Below, in pieces: positions 1 to 10,894 of a DNA stretch of 64,000 bases. Position 1 is the first letter of the stretch. Each line of letters begins with the position of its first letter. Both the position numbers and the translations under genes were made by a program. The notes under the pieces are model-generated. The model did no database searches. It saw only the letters and a program-made list of their open reading frames with translations, and was not told the origin of the DNA. This DNA is from Sediminicoccus rosea (GTDB taxonomy: Bacteria; Pseudomonadota; Alphaproteobacteria; Acetobacterales; Acetobacteraceae), in assembly GCF_033547095.1 (NCBI RefSeq), contig NZ_CP137852.1, positions 1,481,501 through 1,545,500 of the forward strand. Direction: 5' to 3'.

Positions 1-182
1 AGCTCCGCGCGGAGGTCGTCGAGCTGCGCCTCGATCGAGTCCAGCCGGCCCTTCAGCCCGAAGACCGAGAAGGGCATGACCAGCAGGCAGACCGCCAGCA
101 GCAGCAGGATGAGCAGCGCCACGAGCCCGGTCCATTCCGGCAGGCCCGGCAGGGTCAGGCGGGTGACGAGGTCGTTCAGCAT
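1..182 (-). CDS. Small membrane protein with coiled-coil tail (partial)
   Basis: This reading frame begins at 182 on the minus strand and runs off the window edge, giving 60 visible residues. One hydrophobic segment (about residues 18-45, rich in Leu/Val) is followed by a charged helix of coiled-coil type (KGRLDSIEAQLDDLRAE). The start codon overlaps the moaA stop codon by one base (TGATG), so it is probably translationally coupled to moaA. I do not recognise a family. A single-pass inner-membrane protein with a cytoplasmic coiled coil is the most that can be inferred. Confidence 0.6.
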   Translation of the reverse strand, partial: MLNDLVTRLTLPGLPEWTGLVALLILLLLAVCLLVMPFSVFGLKGRLDSIEAQLDDLRAE

Positions 183-1171
183 CAGCCGCCGGTCACGCTC
201 ATGTGGCGCGCGACGGCCGGCGCGGCCCGCCGGCGGTCTATGACGAAGTCATGGCCCTTGGGCTTGCGCGTGATGGCCTCCGCGATGGCGGCGCGCAGGC
301 CCTCCTCGCCCAGCTCGGGGTCGCGGAGCGGCGCGCGCAGGTCGGCCGCATCTTCCTGGCCCAGGCACATGTAGAGCGTGCCGGTGCAGGTCAGCCGCAC
401 GCGGTTGCAGCTTTCGCAGAAATTATGCGTCATCGGCGTGATGAAGCCGAGGCGCGTGCCGGTCTCGGCCACGTCGTAGTAGCGCGCTGGGCCGCCCGTG
501 GTGTGGCTGCTCTCGTTCAGCGTCCAGTTCTGCTTGAGGCGGGCGCGGACCAGGGAGAGCGGCAGGAACTGGTCCGTCCGGTCCTCGCTGATCTCGCCGA
601 GCGGCATGGTCTCGATCAGGCAGAGGTCGAAGCCGTGCTCGCCGCACCAGGCCAGCATGCGGTCGAACTCATGCTCGTTCAGCCCCTTCAGAGCGACGGC
701 GTTGATCTTCACATGCAGGCCCGCGGCCTTGGCGGCGAAGATGCCATCCAGAACCTTGTCCAGCTCGCCCCAGCGCGTCGCGGCCTTGAAGGCGGCGGCA
801 TCCAGCGTGTCCATCGAGACGTTGATGCGCCGCACGCCGGCGGCCGCCAGCTCATCCGCGTACTTGGTCAGCTGCGTGCCGTTGGTGGTCAACGTCAGCT
901 CATCCAGGCCGGAACCGATGCGCGCGCCCAGCCCGCGCACCAGCGACATCACGTTCTTGCGGACCAGCGGCTCGCCGCCCGTCAGGCGCAGCTTGCGCAC
1001 GCCGAGGTCGATGAAGGTGCCGCAGAGCCGCTCCAGCTCCTCCAGCGTCAGAACCTCGGATTTGGGGAGGAAGGTCATGTCCTCCGCCATGCAATAGACA
1101 CAGCGAAGGTCGCAGCGGTCCGTGACCGACACGCGGAGGTAGCTGATATGTCGCCCAAAGGGGTCGATCAT
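182..1171 (-). CDS. moaA: GTP 3',8-cyclase MoaA (molybdenum cofactor biosynthesis)
   Basis: Radical SAM enzyme for the first step of molybdenum cofactor synthesis, converting GTP to 3',8-cyclo-7,8-dihydro-GTP, which MoaC then processes. The 329-residue length is normal for the family. The N-terminal radical SAM cluster motif C-x3-C-x2-C is at C20, C24 and C27. The LTGGEPL segment of the SAM barrel follows. The second 4Fe-4S site near the C terminus is seen as [11 protein letters not shown] plus a downstream Cys. The protein ends in the Gly-Gly pair that is functionally important in MoaA. No other moa gene is visible; a small membrane protein follows with overlapping stop and start codons. Confidence 0.96.
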   Translation of the reverse strand: MIDPFGRHISYLRVSVTDRCDLRCVYCMAEDMTFLPKSEVLTLEELERLCGTFIDLGVRKLRLTGGEPLVRKNVMSLVRGLGARIGSGLDELTLTTNGTQLTKYADELAAAGVRRINVSMDTLDAAAFKAATRWGELDKVLDGIFAAKAAGLHVKINAVALKGLNEHEFDRMLAWCGEHGFDLCLIETMPLGEISEDRTDQFLPLSLVRARLKQNWTLNESSHTTGGPARYYDVAETGTRLGFITPMTHNFCESCNRVRLTCTGTLYMCLGQEDAADLRAPLRDPELGEEGLRAAIAEAITRKPKGHDFVIDRRRAAPAVARHMSVTGG

Positions 1172-1220
1172 GACGGCGAGGGATCCCGGAAGCGGTTGGT
1201 TTCACCCCATTTGGGGCGGA

Positions 1221-2450
1221 TCAACCCGCTGTTGCAAGGGTCCCCCGCGCGCCGGGCGCCTTGGCCATCCAGTTCAGCACGCTGGCGGTGAGGCCGACCA
1301 CGATCATGACCGGCCAGAAGGCCGCGTAGCTGCCGGTCCAGGCCATGAGCACCGCGCCCGAGCCCGCGCCCAGGAAGCCACCGATCTGGTGGCTGAAGAA
1401 GCAGACGCCATAGAGCGCACCGAGGTCGCCCACGCCGAAGCGGCGCGCGATGGCGGCCGAGGTCAGCGGCACGGTGCCGAGCCAGACGAAGCCCATCACG
1501 GCGGCGAAGAGGATCGTCCCCCATTCGCTGGGCGCCGCCACCGCGAAGCCGGCGATGGCGAGCGTGCGGACCAGGTAGATCCAGCCGAGTCCCGTCTCCG
1601 GCTTGATCCGGCTGGACAGCCAGCCGCAGAACCAGGAGCCCGGGATGTTGAACAGCCCGATCATCGTCATCGCCACCATGCCGAGCGCCGCCGGCTGGCC
1701 ACAGAGCGCGATGTGCGAGGGCAGGTGCGTGGTCAGGAAGGCGAGCTGGAAGCCACAGGCGAAGAAGCCGCCGGTCAGCAACGCGAAGTCGCGATCGGCC
1801 AGCGAGCGGCGGGCAAGCGCGGGCAGGCCGGAGAGGCCCGCGGCGGGCGGGCCGCTGCGGGGCGCGGGCCGCCATTCGATGTTGCGCGCGAGCGGAATGA
1901 TCAGCACGGCCGAGGCGGCCAGCATGATGAGGGCGCCCGCCGCGCCGAAGCCGCCGATGGCCGAGAAGGTGAGCGGCACCATGGCCGCCTGGCCCAGGCT
2001 GCCGCCCGCACTTGCGATGCCGATGTACTCGCCCCGCTTCTCGGGCGGCGCGAGCCGGCCGATGGCGGCCAGCGCCAGGCCCGTGCCGGCGCAGGCCACG
2101 CCAAAGCCCGAAAAGACGCCGATCCCGATCATCACCGTGGCGTTGGAGGGGAACAGCGCCGGCAGGCCGCAGCCGATCAGGTAGAACACCCCGCCCATGG
2201 CCATGACGCGGCCCGAGCCGTGCTTGTCGGCCATCGCCCCGGAGACAGGCTGGCCCAGGCCCCAGGTGAGGTTGTGCAGCGCGACCGCGAGGCCGAAGGC
2301 CCAGGGGGCGATGCCGTTCTCGGCGGCCAGCGGCAGCAGCAGCAGCCCGAAGGTCTGCCGGATGCCCATGGCGAGGCTGGAGGTGGCCGCCGCCGCGATG
2401 ATCGCGACCCAGAGGATGCGTTTGGCGGAATGAACGGCGTCTTGGGACAT
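1221..2450 (-). CDS. MFS transporter
   Basis: A 409-residue major facilitator superfamily permease, with about 12 hydrophobic segments in two six-helix halves and no signal peptide. The start at 2450 (MSQDAVHSAKR) was chosen because the frame upstream of it is low-complexity and carries no membrane segment. The N-terminal half has the Gly-rich motif typical of the superfamily (GLGQPVSGAMADKHGSGRV, the loop 2-3 signature). Substrate cannot be told from sequence; the family moves small metabolites or drugs with protons. It lies 49 bp upstream of moaA in the same direction and is divergent from the Rap1a/Tai-like gene at 2636. Confidence 0.88.
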   Translation of the reverse strand: MSQDAVHSAKRILWVAIIAAAATSSLAMGIRQTFGLLLLPLAAENGIAPWAFGLAVALHNLTWGLGQPVSGAMADKHGSGRVMAMGGVFYLIGCGLPALFPSNATVMIGIGVFSGFGVACAGTGLALAAIGRLAPPEKRGEYIGIASAGGSLGQAAMVPLTFSAIGGFGAAGALIMLAASAVLIIPLARNIEWRPAPRSGPPAAGLSGLPALARRSLADRDFALLTGGFFACGFQLAFLTTHLPSHIALCGQPAALGMVAMTMIGLFNIPGSWFCGWLSSRIKPETGLGWIYLVRTLAIAGFAVAAPSEWGTILFAAVMGFVWLGTVPLTSAAIARRFGVGDLGALYGVCFFSHQIGGFLGAGSGAVLMAWTGSYAAFWPVMIVVGLTASVLNWMAKAPGARGTLATAG

Positions 2451-2570
2451 GTCCGGATGTGAGCGAACCGGCCCGCTCGCCGCAACCGAGGTTGTCGCCG
2501 GGGCCGGCATGCACGCGGCGCGGGGGTATGGCGCAAGCATGTTGCGGCGGCCGGGACGCTGGCGCAGTCT

Positions 2571-2596
2571 TTGGTGGTGAAGCCCTTGGTGGTGAA
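2571..2596. repeat. Direct repeat in the divergent promoter region
   Basis: The 11-base word TTGGTGGTGAA occurs at 2571-2581 and again at 2586-2596, a 15-base period. It sits 40-65 bases upstream of the Rap1a/Tai-like gene and about 120 bases upstream of the divergent MFS gene. It could be a tandem regulator-binding site or a chance duplication. No matching sequence was seen upstream of the second cassette at 56891. Confidence 0.4.
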
Positions 2597-2635
2597 TCGA
2601 GCGAGCCCGGCGCCGGCCGGGGAGGGAGAGAGAGC

Positions 2636-3049
2636 ATGACGACACGATGGACCGGGGCCGCTCTGGCCGCGGCATTGTCCCTGGCGGGCGCCCCGGCGCT
2701 GGCCCAGGTGACGCCGGACAATTTCGTGGGAGGCAAGACCTCCGACCTCGCGGCGCTCTGCGCCGCCGGGCCGTCCGACCCCAATGTGGTCTCGGCGGTG
2801 AATTTCTGCCACGGCTTCCTGCTGGCGGTGGGTCAGTTCCATGGCGAGCTGACGCAGCGCGGCAGCCGGGTCGGCCCCTTCTTCTGCCTGCCCGATCCGC
2901 GCCCGACGGTGGCCAGCATCACCGGCGCCTTCGTGACCTGGGCGGGCGCCAATCCCCAATATGCCGGCAGCTCGGCCGCCGAGGGCGTGGTGCGCTTCGC
3001 CACCGCCGCCTATCCCTGCCCGCGCCGCCCGGCGCGCCGCGCCTCGTGA
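2636..3049 (+). CDS. Secreted Rap1a/Tai-family-like protein, copy 1
   Basis: A 137-residue protein with a Sec signal peptide (cleavage expected after ALAQ at about residue 24) and a small domain with four conserved cysteines: LAALC, NFCHGF, FFCLP and AYPC. This pattern resembles the Rap1a/Tai family, whose founding members are periplasmic immunity proteins of type VI secretion; housekeeping relatives are of unknown function. The start at 2636 follows a purine-rich ribosome site (GGAGGGAGAG). A lipoprotein gene follows 17 bases downstream. A paralogue of exactly the same length, also followed by a paralogous lipoprotein gene, lies at 56891. No T6SS gene is visible, so an immunity role is not supported here. 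Confidence 0.8.
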   Translation: MTTRWTGAALAAALSLAGAPALAQVTPDNFVGGKTSDLAALCAAGPSDPNVVSAVNFCHGFLLAVGQFHGELTQRGSRVGPFFCLPDPRPTVASITGAFVTWAGANPQYAGSSAAEGVVRFATAAYPCPRRPARRAS

Positions 3050-3066
3050 CGCGAAGGATGAGAGAG

Positions 3067-3333
3067 ATGCGCAAGATCCTGCTGGTTCCCGTGCTCGCCC
3101 TGGCCCTCGGCGGCTGCGAGAACATGTCTGACACGGGCCGTCTCACGGCCGGCGGTGCCGGCCTCGGTGCGGCGACGGGCGCGATTGTCGGCTCCTTCTC
3201 GGGCAATGCCGGCTGGGGCGCGCTCGCCGGGGCGGGCATCGGCGCCGCCGGCGGCTACCTCGTCGGCCGCACGCGCGAGGCGGAGCAGCAGGCCTGGCAG
3301 CGCGGCTACCAGGCGGGCCGTTCCTCGCAATAG
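3067..3333 (+). CDS. Glycine-zipper lipoprotein, copy 1
   Basis: An 88-residue predicted lipoprotein. The signal peptide ends in the lipobox LGGC (Cys at residue 17), followed by a Gly/Ala-rich membrane-type stretch with GxxxG repeats (SGNAGWGALAGAGIGAAGG) of the YMGG/glycine-zipper type. The charged C-terminal tail ends in AGRSSQ. I chose the second ATG at 3067 because AAGGATGAGAG sits at ribosome-site distance; an ATG at 3058 would add three residues. It is cotranscribed with the Rap1a/Tai-like gene. The paralogue at 57321 shares SGNAG-x-GAL and an almost identical tail. Likely anchored in the outer membrane facing the periplasm; function unknown. Confidence 0.82.
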   Translation: MRKILLVPVLALALGGCENMSDTGRLTAGGAGLGAATGAIVGSFSGNAGWGALAGAGIGAAGGYLVGRTREAEQQAWQRGYQAGRSSQ

Positions 3334-3343
3334 GCGCGCGAAA

Positions 3344-3374
3344 AAGGGCGGCGGAGCTTCGCCCCGCCGCCCTT
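3344..3374. terminator. Bidirectional intrinsic terminator
   Basis: A perfect 11-bp stem (AAGGGCGGCGG against CCGCCGCCCTT) encloses a 9-base loop. It lies between two convergent genes, the lipoprotein ending at 3333 and the DUF1127 gene ending at 3398. On the minus strand the stem runs into a T tract (complement of the A run 3341-3345), so it is strongest as terminator of the DUF1127 gene. Confidence 0.75.
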
Positions 3375-3397
3375 CCCGTTTCGTCCTGCCTCGCGGC

Positions 3398-3739
3398 TCA
3401 GGCGGCCACGCGGGTCTCCGCCTGGTCGTTCGCCGCCATCGGCGTGGCCGCCACGGCGGTTGCCGTGATGTTGCCGCGGGTCAGGCCGATATCGGCCAGC
3501 TCGCGGTCGCTCATCGCGCGCAGCTGCTCGATCGTCTCGCGGCGGGTGCGCAGGGCGGTCAGCACGGCGCGCAGGCCGTGGAAGAAGCCGCGGATGCGCT
3601 CGGCCAGCGCACGGTCGCGCGCCTGGCGCGCCTCGGCGATGATGGCGGCGATGCGCTCGGCCTCGGCGTTGCGGGGGGCCCCATGGAGGGAGCTCTGGGG
3701 CATCAGCAGCACGGCTTCGGCTGGGGTGATGCGGGTCAT
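3398..3739 (-). CDS. DUF1127 domain protein
   Basis: A 113-residue protein. The C-terminal part contains the short DUF1127 (YjiS-like) signature with TIEQLRAMSDRELADIGLTR, an arginine-rich motif found in small alphaproteobacterial proteins linked to RNA binding and to nutrient or phosphate stress in some species. The N-terminal half is an Ala/Arg-rich predicted helix (AEARQARDRALAERI). The start at 3739 was chosen because AGGACC precedes it at a reasonable distance; the frame is open for 30 more codons upstream. It is monocistronic, ends in an intrinsic terminator and is divergent from the aminopeptidase gene. Specific role unknown. Confidence 0.78.
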   Translation of the reverse strand: MTRITPAEAVLLMPQSSLHGAPRNAEAERIAAIIAEARQARDRALAERIRGFFHGLRAVLTALRTRRETIEQLRAMSDRELADIGLTRGNITATAVAATPMAANDQAETRVAA

Positions 3740-3835
3740 GATCTGTGGTCCTGTTGTGGGGGACGGCGGCGCCGTCCGGATGGCCATGATGTAGGGGATT
3801 GCGGCCAGGACAGGTTGTGCGAAGCTCAAGTTTCA

Positions 3836-3856
3836 GACATGCGCTGAGAGCATGTC
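3836..3856. promoter_or_regulatory. Inverted repeat, candidate operator
   Basis: GACATGC and GCATGTC form perfect 7-base arms around a 7-base spacer, with a third related half-site ACATGTC at 3868-3874. The element lies in the 153-bp divergent region between the DUF1127 gene and the aminopeptidase gene, just before the aminopeptidase start at 3893. The symmetry suggests binding of a dimeric regulator; which one cannot be told. Confidence 0.4.
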
Positions 3857-3892
3857 ATATTGTGGACACATGTCTTAACGACGGGGCTCCAG

Positions 3893-5662
3893 ATGTTAAC
3901 CAAAGCCGATCGCCTCGCCGCCCTGCGCCAGTCGCTGGCCGCGCAGGGCGTGGACGGATTCATGGTGCCGCGCTCGGATGAGCATCTCGGCGAATACGTG
4001 CCTCCCTCGGGCGAGCGCCTCGCCTGGCTCACCGGCTTCACCGGCAGCGCCGGCCTTGCCATCGTGCTGCCGGACCGCGCCGCCGTCTTCACCGATGGGC
4101 GTTACACCACCCAGGTGGCCGCCGAGACGGACGCGGCGCATTGGGAGCGCCGCCACCTGATCGAGGAGCCGCCTGAGGCCTGGCTGCGCGAGCATGCGGG
4201 CGAACTCCGGCTCGGCTACGATCCCTGGCTGCACAGCGAAGCCTTCCTCAAGCGCCTGGCGGGCCTGAACCTGACGCCGCTGACACCCAATCCGCTGGAC
4301 GCGATCTGGCACGACCGGCCAGCGCCTCCGGCCGCCGTCGTGCTGCCGCATGGCCCCGACCTCGCGGGGGAGAGCGCCGAGGCGAAGCGAGAGGCGCTGG
4401 CGGCCAGCCTGCGCGCCGCGGGCGAGCAGGCGGCCCTGCTGGCCGACGCGCATTCCGTCGCCTGGCTGCTCAACCTGCGCGGCGCCGACCTCGCCCATAC
4501 GCCCATGCCGCTCGCTTTCGCGCTCGTGCATGATGATGCCTCCGTCCGGGTCTTCCTGCATGCGCCCGAGCGCGTGCCGGAGGCGACGCGGGCTCATCTG
4601 GGCAACCGTGTCGCCATCGAGCCGCGCGCGAATCTGCCGCGCGCGCTGGGCGACCTGGCCGGCCGGGCGGTGCGCGTGGATGCGGATGCGACGCCGGCCT
4701 GGTTCGCCTCCAGCCTGCGCGACGCCGGCGCGCGCGTGATCGCGGGCGAGGACCCCACGCGCCTGCCGCGCGCCACCAAGAACGCGACCGAGCAGGAGGG
4801 CGCGCGGCGGGCGCATCGGCGCGATGCGGTGGCCGTCGCGAACTTCCTCGCCTGGTTCGCGGCCGAGGCGCCGCGCGGCCAGCTCACCGAGATCTCGGCC
4901 GCGGCCCATCTGCTGATGGAACGCCGCCGCCAGCCGGGTTTCGTCGCGGAGAGCTTCCCCGCCATTTCCGGCGCTGGCGAGAACGGCGCCATCGTGCATT
5001 ACCGCGTGACCGAGGCGACCAACCGCCGCATCAACCCCGACGAGTGCTACCTGATCGACAGCGGCGGTCAGTATCCGGATGGCACGACGGACATCACCCG
5101 CACCCTCTGGAGCGGCCCGGATGCGGCGCCGGCCACGCTGCGCGCCCGCTACACCGCCGTCCTGCGCGGCCATGTGGCGCTCGCCACGGTACGCTTCCCG
5201 GCCGGCGTGGCCGGGCCTCACCTGGATGCCATCGCCCGCCGCCCGCTCTGGGATGCGGGGCTCGACTATGACCACGGCACGGGCCATGGCGTGGGCAGCT
5301 TCCTCTCGGTGCATGAGGGGCCGGTGGCCTTCAGCCGCGCCGCGCGCGTCGTCCCCATCCGCCCCGGCATGATCCTCTCCGACGAGCCGGGCTACTACCT
5401 ACCGGGCCATTACGGCATCCGCATCGAGAACCTGCTGCTGGCGCGCGATGCCGCACCGCAGCCCGACCAGGCCAAGCCCTTTTTGGAGTTCGAGACGCTG
5501 ACGCTGGCGCCCTATTGCCGCGCGCTGGTCGAGCCCGCGCTGCTGACGGCGGCCGAGCGCGAATGGGTCAACGCCTATCACGCGCGCGTGCTGGCCGAGG
5601 TCGGCCCCGCGCTCGAGCCGGCCGTCCATGCTTGGCTGGCGCAGGAATGCGCGCCGCTATGA
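3893..5662 (+). CDS. Xaa-Pro aminopeptidase family (M24B) metallopeptidase
   Basis: A 589-residue aminopeptidase P-type enzyme, which removes an N-terminal residue preceding proline, probably in the cytosol since no signal peptide is present. Two N-terminal creatinase-like domains (about residues 1-295) precede the C-terminal pita-bread catalytic domain. The dinuclear metal ligands are visible and correctly spaced: D389, D400, H465 (GTGHGVGSF), E498 (SDEPGYY) and E512 (GIRIEN). The long three-domain form matches eukaryote-like APP1. The start at 3893 was preferred to an upstream in-frame ATG because the alignable sequence begins there. The stop lies 4 bases from the convergent creA stop. Confidence 0.93.
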   Translation: MLTKADRLAALRQSLAAQGVDGFMVPRSDEHLGEYVPPSGERLAWLTGFTGSAGLAIVLPDRAAVFTDGRYTTQVAAETDAAHWERRHLIEEPPEAWLREHAGELRLGYDPWLHSEAFLKRLAGLNLTPLTPNPLDAIWHDRPAPPAAVVLPHGPDLAGESAEAKREALAASLRAAGEQAALLADAHSVAWLLNLRGADLAHTPMPLAFALVHDDASVRVFLHAPERVPEATRAHLGNRVAIEPRANLPRALGDLAGRAVRVDADATPAWFASSLRDAGARVIAGEDPTRLPRATKNATEQEGARRAHRRDAVAVANFLAWFAAEAPRGQLTEISAAAHLLMERRRQPGFVAESFPAISGAGENGAIVHYRVTEATNRRINPDECYLIDSGGQYPDGTTDITRTLWSGPDAAPATLRARYTAVLRGHVALATVRFPAGVAGPHLDAIARRPLWDAGLDYDHGTGHGVGSFLSVHEGPVAFSRAARVVPIRPGMILSDEPGYYLPGHYGIRIENLLLARDAAPQPDQAKPFLEFETLTLAPYCRALVEPALLTAAEREWVNAYHARVLAEVGPALEPAVHAWLAQECAPL

Positions 5663-5666
5663 CGCG

Positions 5667-6128
5667 TCAGCGGTAGGGAATGGTCGCCAGGGCGTTGTAG
5701 GGCGAGCCGTCGATCAGCCGCGTGCTCCAGGCGAGATAGACGAGGATGCGCTGCCCCTCGTCCACGAAGCGATGCACGCGCGTCTCCTTGAAGAGGAAGC
5801 TGGTCGAGGCCTCCCAGACGCGTTCGCCCCGCTCGCCGCGCCGGACGGCGTCGGTCAGCGTGACCGGGCCTGTCGCCGTGCAGGCGAGGGCGAAGCGCGC
5901 CGGATCCTCGGCCACGCCCACCATGCCCGCGATGCCGCCCGTGCGCGCCTGGCTGACATGGCAGACCACGCCGGGCACCTCGGGGTCGGTGAAGCGCTCG
6001 ACGACGACGCGATGGCTGCGCGTGAGGCCGAGATTGGTCAGCGCCGTGTTCACATGGCCGATCTCGGTCGTGTCATCCGCGAGCGCGGGGCCGGCGAGCA
6101 GGAGAAGCAGGAGCAGGGCAGGGCGCAT
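5667..6128 (-). CDS. creA: CreA family periplasmic protein
   Basis: A 153-residue protein with an N-terminal signal peptide (Leu-rich core, cleavage after ALAD at about residue 18). The mature part has the features of CreA: VVVERFTDPEVPGVVCHVS, ARTGGIAG, and the C-terminal YLAWSTRLIDGSPYNALATIP segment. CreA is widely conserved in proteobacteria but its biochemical function is not established. The length matches the family. It lies downstream of ligA in the same direction, with 33 bases between, and is convergent with the aminopeptidase gene. Confidence 0.88.
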   Translation of the reverse strand: MRPALLLLLLLAGPALADDTTEIGHVNTALTNLGLTRSHRVVVERFTDPEVPGVVCHVSQARTGGIAGMVGVAEDPARFALACTATGPVTLTDAVRRGERGERVWEASTSFLFKETRVHRFVDEGQRILVYLAWSTRLIDGSPYNALATIPYR

Positions 6129-6161
6129 GCGGGAGGAACGCCGTCCCCAGCTGCCGGTTGC

Positions 6162-8733
<2,572 letters not shown>

Positions 8734-8737
<4 letters not shown>

Positions 8738-9210
8738 GCGGCGCCCGCCGCCAGCTGCCGAAGGGCGGCGCCCTCGATGATCTCGCCGCTGAACCGGCCC
8801 TCGCTGACCGCGCCGATCGCGCGATAGAACAACAGAGCCTCGTCGTCGCCGTCATCCACGCCCCACCAGAGGCAGGCGGCGCCCGCCGCCTCGGCATGCG
8901 CGGCCAGCGCGGCCATCAGCCGGCGCGCCAGGCCACGCCGTCGCGCCTCGGGCGCCACATAGAGGTCGAGCAGCATCATCGCATCAGCGTGGCGCACGGC
9001 GTCGTAGATGGGAGTCGCGGTGGCGAAGCCCGCGACCTTGCCCTCCCACTCGGCGAGGCGCAGCCAGGCCCGCGCCCCGGGGCCGATCAGGTCCCTGAGC
9101 GCGATCCCGGGCGTCATCGGCCGCTCGGGCGGTGGGCCATCCAGGCTGTTCAGCGCGTTGAGCAGGGCGGCGAGCGCCGGGGCATCCTCCGGCCGCGCGG
9201 CGCGGATCAC
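8734..9210 (-). CDS. GNAT family N-acetyltransferase (first of tandem pair)
   Basis: A 158-residue single-domain GNAT protein. Motif A is LDLYVAPEARRRGLARRL, followed by ACLWWGVDDGDDEALLFYRAIGA. It begins MIRAARPEDAPALAALLNAL, a typical GNAT strand 1/helix 1. Its start overlaps the recN stop by four bases and its own stop overlaps the next GNAT start, so translation is probably coupled along the block. Related to the adjacent gene product by the WW motif and the shared motif A. Substrate unknown. Confidence 0.87.
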
Positions 9211-10883
9211 GCGACACCATCCAGCAGGCTGGCCGCCGCCGCGCGTGCGGCCTCGGTCACGGTCTCGCCGGCCAGCATGCGGGCGATCTCCTCACGCCGG
9301 GCGGCCACGTCGAGCGGTGTGACACGCGTCTCGGCCTTGCTGCCGCGAACGGCCTTGGCGACTTGCAGATGGTGGGCGCCGCGCGCGGCGACCTGCGGCG
9401 AATGCGTCACCACCAGCACCTGCAGGCGCTCGGCCACGCGCGACAGCCGCTCGCCCACCGCGGCCGCGGTCGCGCCGCCGATGCCGGCATCCACCTCGTC
9501 GAAGACCAGGGTCGGCACGGGCGAACCCCGGGCCAGAACCACCTTCAAGGCCAGCATCAGGCGCGAGAGCTCGCCGCCCGAGGCGATCTTGATCAGCGCG
9601 CCCGGCGTCTGGCCCGGATTGGTCGAGACCAGCAGCGTCACCCGGTCCATCCCATCGGCGCCCCAGGCGGCTTCCTCGCGCGGCGCCACCTCGATCACGA
9701 CGCGGGCGCGGTCGAGCTTGAGCGGGGGCAGTTCGGCGGCCAGCGCCTTCTCAAGCCTGGTCGCGGAGGTGCGGCGGGCGGCGGTCAGCGCTTCGGCGGC
9801 CGCGACATAGGCGGCGCGTGCCGCCTTGCGCGCGGCCTCCAGCGCCGAGACCCGGCCGGTGCCGGCGTCCAGCGCCGCAAGCCGCTCGCGCAGCGCATCC
9901 AGATGCGCGGGCAGTTCCACGACCGCCACGCCATGCTTCCGCGCCGCGGAACGCAGGCCATAGAGCCGGTCCTCCAGCGCTTCCAGCCGGCGTGGATCGG
10001 GCAGGGCGTCCACGGCCAGGCGCTCGAGCAGCCGCTCCGCCTCGGCCAGCGCGTCCTGCGCCTGGGTGAGGGCGGCCAGTGCCGGCTGCGCCGCCTCGTT
10101 CGGCGGCGGCAGGCGTTCCAGCGCGCGCACGGCGTTGCGCAGCGCATGGCCCGGATGGGCCGAGCGCCGGTCGCGCGGCTGGATCTCGGCGAGCGCGCCG
10201 GCGATCGCCTCGTTCCGGCGCTCGGCCTGCTGCAGGCCCTGCCGCTCCTGGGCGAGGCGCTCCTCCTCGCCATCCTCGGGGGCGAGGGTGGAGAGTTCCT
10301 CCACCGCGTGGCGCAGCCATTCCTCGTCGCGCAGCGCGGCGGCGACGGCGGCCTCGGCCTCGGCCAGCTCCTGCTCGGCGTCGCGCCAGGATTTATAGGC
10401 CGTGGCGACACGGCCGCGTGCCGCCTCATGCACGCCGAAGGCGTCGAGCAATGCGGCGTGGGTGGCGGGGTCGGCGAGGCCCACCTGGTCGTGCTGGCCC
10501 TGCACCTCGACCAGTGTGGCGGCGAGGCGCTTGAGCAGGGCGACGCCCACCGGCTGGTCATTCACGAAGGCGCGGGAGCGGCCATCGGCCTGGAGCACGC
10601 GGCGCAGGACCAGCGTGTCCTCCGCCTCCATTCCCTGCTCGGCGAGCAGGGCGAAGGCCGGGTGCCCCTCGGGCGGCTGGAAGACGGCGGCGACGCTGGC
10701 CTGGGGCTGGCCGGCGCGGACCAGTCCCGCCTCGGCCCGCATGCCGAGCGCCAGGCCGAGCGAATCAAGCAGGATGGACTTGCCCGCGCCGGTCTCGCCG
10801 GTCAGCACCGAGAGGCCCGGCCCGAAATTCAGGTCAAGCCGCTCGATCAGCACCACGTCCCGGATGGAGAGGGAGGCGAGCAT
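9207..10883 (-). CDS. recN: DNA repair protein RecN
   Basis: A 558-residue SMC-like ATPase of recombinational double-strand break repair. The Walker A motif GETGAGKS is at residues 29-36. The middle is a long Ala/Glu/Arg-rich antiparallel coiled coil. Near the C terminus are the ABC signature (SGGELSRLMLALKVVL), Walker B (TLVFDEVDAGIGG) and the D/H-loop region (VLVVTHSPQVAARG). Length is typical. It lies 11 bases downstream of bamD and overlaps the first GNAT gene. No SOS box was identified. Confidence 0.96.
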   Translation of the reverse strand: MLASLSIRDVVLIERLDLNFGPGLSVLTGETGAGKSILLDSLGLALGMRAEAGLVRAGQPQASVAAVFQPPEGHPAFALLAEQGMEAEDTLVLRRVLQADGRSRAFVNDQPVGVALLKRLAATLVEVQGQHDQVGLADPATHAALLDAFGVHEAARGRVATAYKSWRDAEQELAEAEAAVAAALRDEEWLRHAVEELSTLAPEDGEEERLAQERQGLQQAERRNEAIAGALAEIQPRDRRSAHPGHALRNAVRALERLPPPNEAAQPALAALTQAQDALAEAERLLERLAVDALPDPRRLEALEDRLYGLRSAARKHGVAVVELPAHLDALRERLAALDAGTGRVSALEAARKAARAAYVAAAEALTAARRTSATRLEKALAAELPPLKLDRARVVIEVAPREEAAWGADGMDRVTLLVSTNPGQTPGALIKIASGGELSRLMLALKVVLARGSPVPTLVFDEVDAGIGGATAAAVGERLSRVAERLQVLVVTHSPQVAARGAHHLQVAKAVRGSKAETRVTPLDVAARREEIARMLAGETVTEAARAAAASLLDGVA

Positions 10884-10894
10884 GCGCTCGCCCG

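Noticed and set aside
2459-2635. Upstream in-frame extension of the Rap1a/Tai-like protein
   Set aside because: The internal start at 2636 has a good ribosome site and begins a clean signal peptide; the extension is low-complexity.
2636-3049. T6SS immunity protein function for the Rap1a/Tai-like proteins
   Set aside because: No effector or T6SS structural gene is in the window, and the partner in both copies is a lipoprotein rather than an amidase.
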